From Actinomycetes bacterium (GTDB lineage: Bacteria > Actinomycetota > Actinomycetes > Streptosporangiales > Streptosporangiaceae), in the NCBI GenBank assembly GCA_025964635.1, contig JAOPYP010000613.1:1-13906 (forward strand): 13,906 nucleotides of DNA, given 5' to 3'. Below the pieces are notes generated by a model. The model searched no databases and was not told where the DNA came from. It worked only from the letters and a program-made list of their open reading frames with translations. Each line of letters opens with the position of its first letter. Positions within the stretch are counted from its first letter, which is position 1. Shown here one piece after another: positions 13,370-13,906 of this stretch. The position numbers were made by a program, and so were the translations under genes.

Positions 13370-13906
13370 GTGCCTCAACGCGCGGTGATCCTCTCCGGCT
13401 CCCTGGGCCTGGGTCACGACGTCGTCTCCGAGGTGCTGTCCGCGAGCCTGGCCGGCCTCGGCTGGGAAAGCCGGACGCTGGACTGCATGAGCATGCTGGG
13501 CCCGCGGGCGGGCCGGGCCGGCGACTGGGTCTTCCGCCGCCTGATGGCCAGGCCGGGCGTCTTCGACGCGCTGCACTTCGCCCACCTGCGGACGGGAAGC
13601 CGTCTCGCCACGGCCATGGACCGCGCGGCCACCCCGCGGCTGGTGTCCGCCCTCCGCGGCGCACTGCGCGATGAGCCCGCCGACCTGGTCATCAGCGTGT
13701 TCGCCGCGGGCGTCCCGGCCGCTGCCGAACTCGCCGGGTCCCGGCCGCGGCTGCGCACCGTGGTGCTCTGCCCCGATGCCCTGCCCCACGCGACGTGGGT
13801 CCGCGACGGCATCGACCTGTTCCTGGTGACCTCCGCCGCCGCGGCCGCCGGCGTGCGCCGCTACGCGTCCCGCGCCCGGGTCGCCGTGGTCCCGCCGCCG
13901 GTGCGG
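13370..13906 (+). CDS. MGDG synthase / MurG-like GT-B glycosyltransferase (partial, N-terminus only)
   Basis: 179 codons open to the window edge from GTG 13370, with GGGGGAGG 10 bases upstream. The N-terminus, VILSGSLGLGHDVVSEVLSASL (6-27), matches the glycine-rich loop and first helix of the MGDG_synth family (PF06925), which accepts diacylglycerol as sugar acceptor in plants and Firmicutes. Further strands, DLVISVFAAGVPAAAEL (104-120) and LRTVVLCPDALPHATWV (127-143), fit the GT-B N-domain. The donor-binding C-terminal domain lies outside the window. The substrate could be a lipid or a polyprenyl-linked sugar. The promoter at 13274-13298 links it to the stress group, and it is divergent from mrp. 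Confidence 0.78.
   Translation, partial: MPQRAVILSGSLGLGHDVVSEVLSASLAGLGWESRTLDCMSMLGPRAGRAGDWVFRRLMARPGVFDALHFAHLRTGSRLATAMDRAATPRLVSALRGALRDEPADLVISVFAAGVPAAAELAGSRPRLRTVVLCPDALPHATWVRDGIDLFLVTSAAAAAGVRRYASRARVAVVPPPVR

Noticed and set aside
1..13906. CRISPR arrays, tRNA or rRNA genes, insertion sequences, defence systems
   Set aside because: No regularly spaced repeats, cloverleaf-like sequences, transposase or nuclease motifs, or terminal inverted repeats were found.

Overview
The window is very GC-rich (roughly 70% or more by eye), densely packed with 4-bp start/stop overlaps, and uses many GTG starts. Family content (DUF3618, actinobacterial holin-like protein, UdgX) points to an actinomycete. 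I cannot place it more precisely. No tRNA, rRNA, CRISPR array, insertion sequence or phage structural gene is visible, and no gene-free stretch exceeds 300 bases.

Layout: (1) 1-765, minus, 3'-truncated by the window edge: a family 2 glycosyltransferase (GT2). (2) 830-2687, plus: two overlapping, clearly paralogous GT2 genes. (3) 2824-4612, plus: a three-gene operon of small membrane/LEA-like proteins (coiled-coil single-TM protein, holin_3_6-like two-TM protein, DUF3618 protein), ending in an 18-bp perfect hairpin. (4) 4780-7862, minus: a stress-type short-chain dehydrogenase, a PPC/DUF296 protein, a polysaccharide pyruvyl transferase family protein and a UdgX-type uracil-DNA glycosylase. (5) 8158-8733, plus: a hemerythrin-domain protein. 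(6) 8748-13115, minus: a seven-gene Mrp/Mnh-type cation/proton antiporter operon in the order E-F-G-MbhD-(MbhE+B)-C-D, with no large MrpA N-terminal (NuoL-like) module. (7) 13370-13906, plus, truncated by the window edge: an MGDG-synthase/MurG-like (GT-B) glycosyltransferase N-terminus.

The main discovery is regulatory. Five exact copies of the actinobacterial sigma-B/sigma-F-type promoter, GTTT-N14-16-GGGTA, occur in the window. Every one lies between genes and points correctly at a gene start: the first GT2, the membrane-protein operon, the dehydrogenase, the mrp operon and the MGDG-synthase-like gene. A sixth, slightly degenerate copy (GTTT-N14-GGGAA) precedes the hemerythrin gene. Scanning every GTTT on both strands by eye, I found no exact copy inside a gene. 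The window therefore looks like a general-stress-response island. Envelope glycosylation, membrane stiffening or desiccation proteins, ion homeostasis, an oxygen/iron-binding hemerythrin and DNA-uracil repair sit side by side under one alternative sigma factor whose gene is not in the window. The family assignments are strong. The joint regulation is inferred from promoter sequence only.
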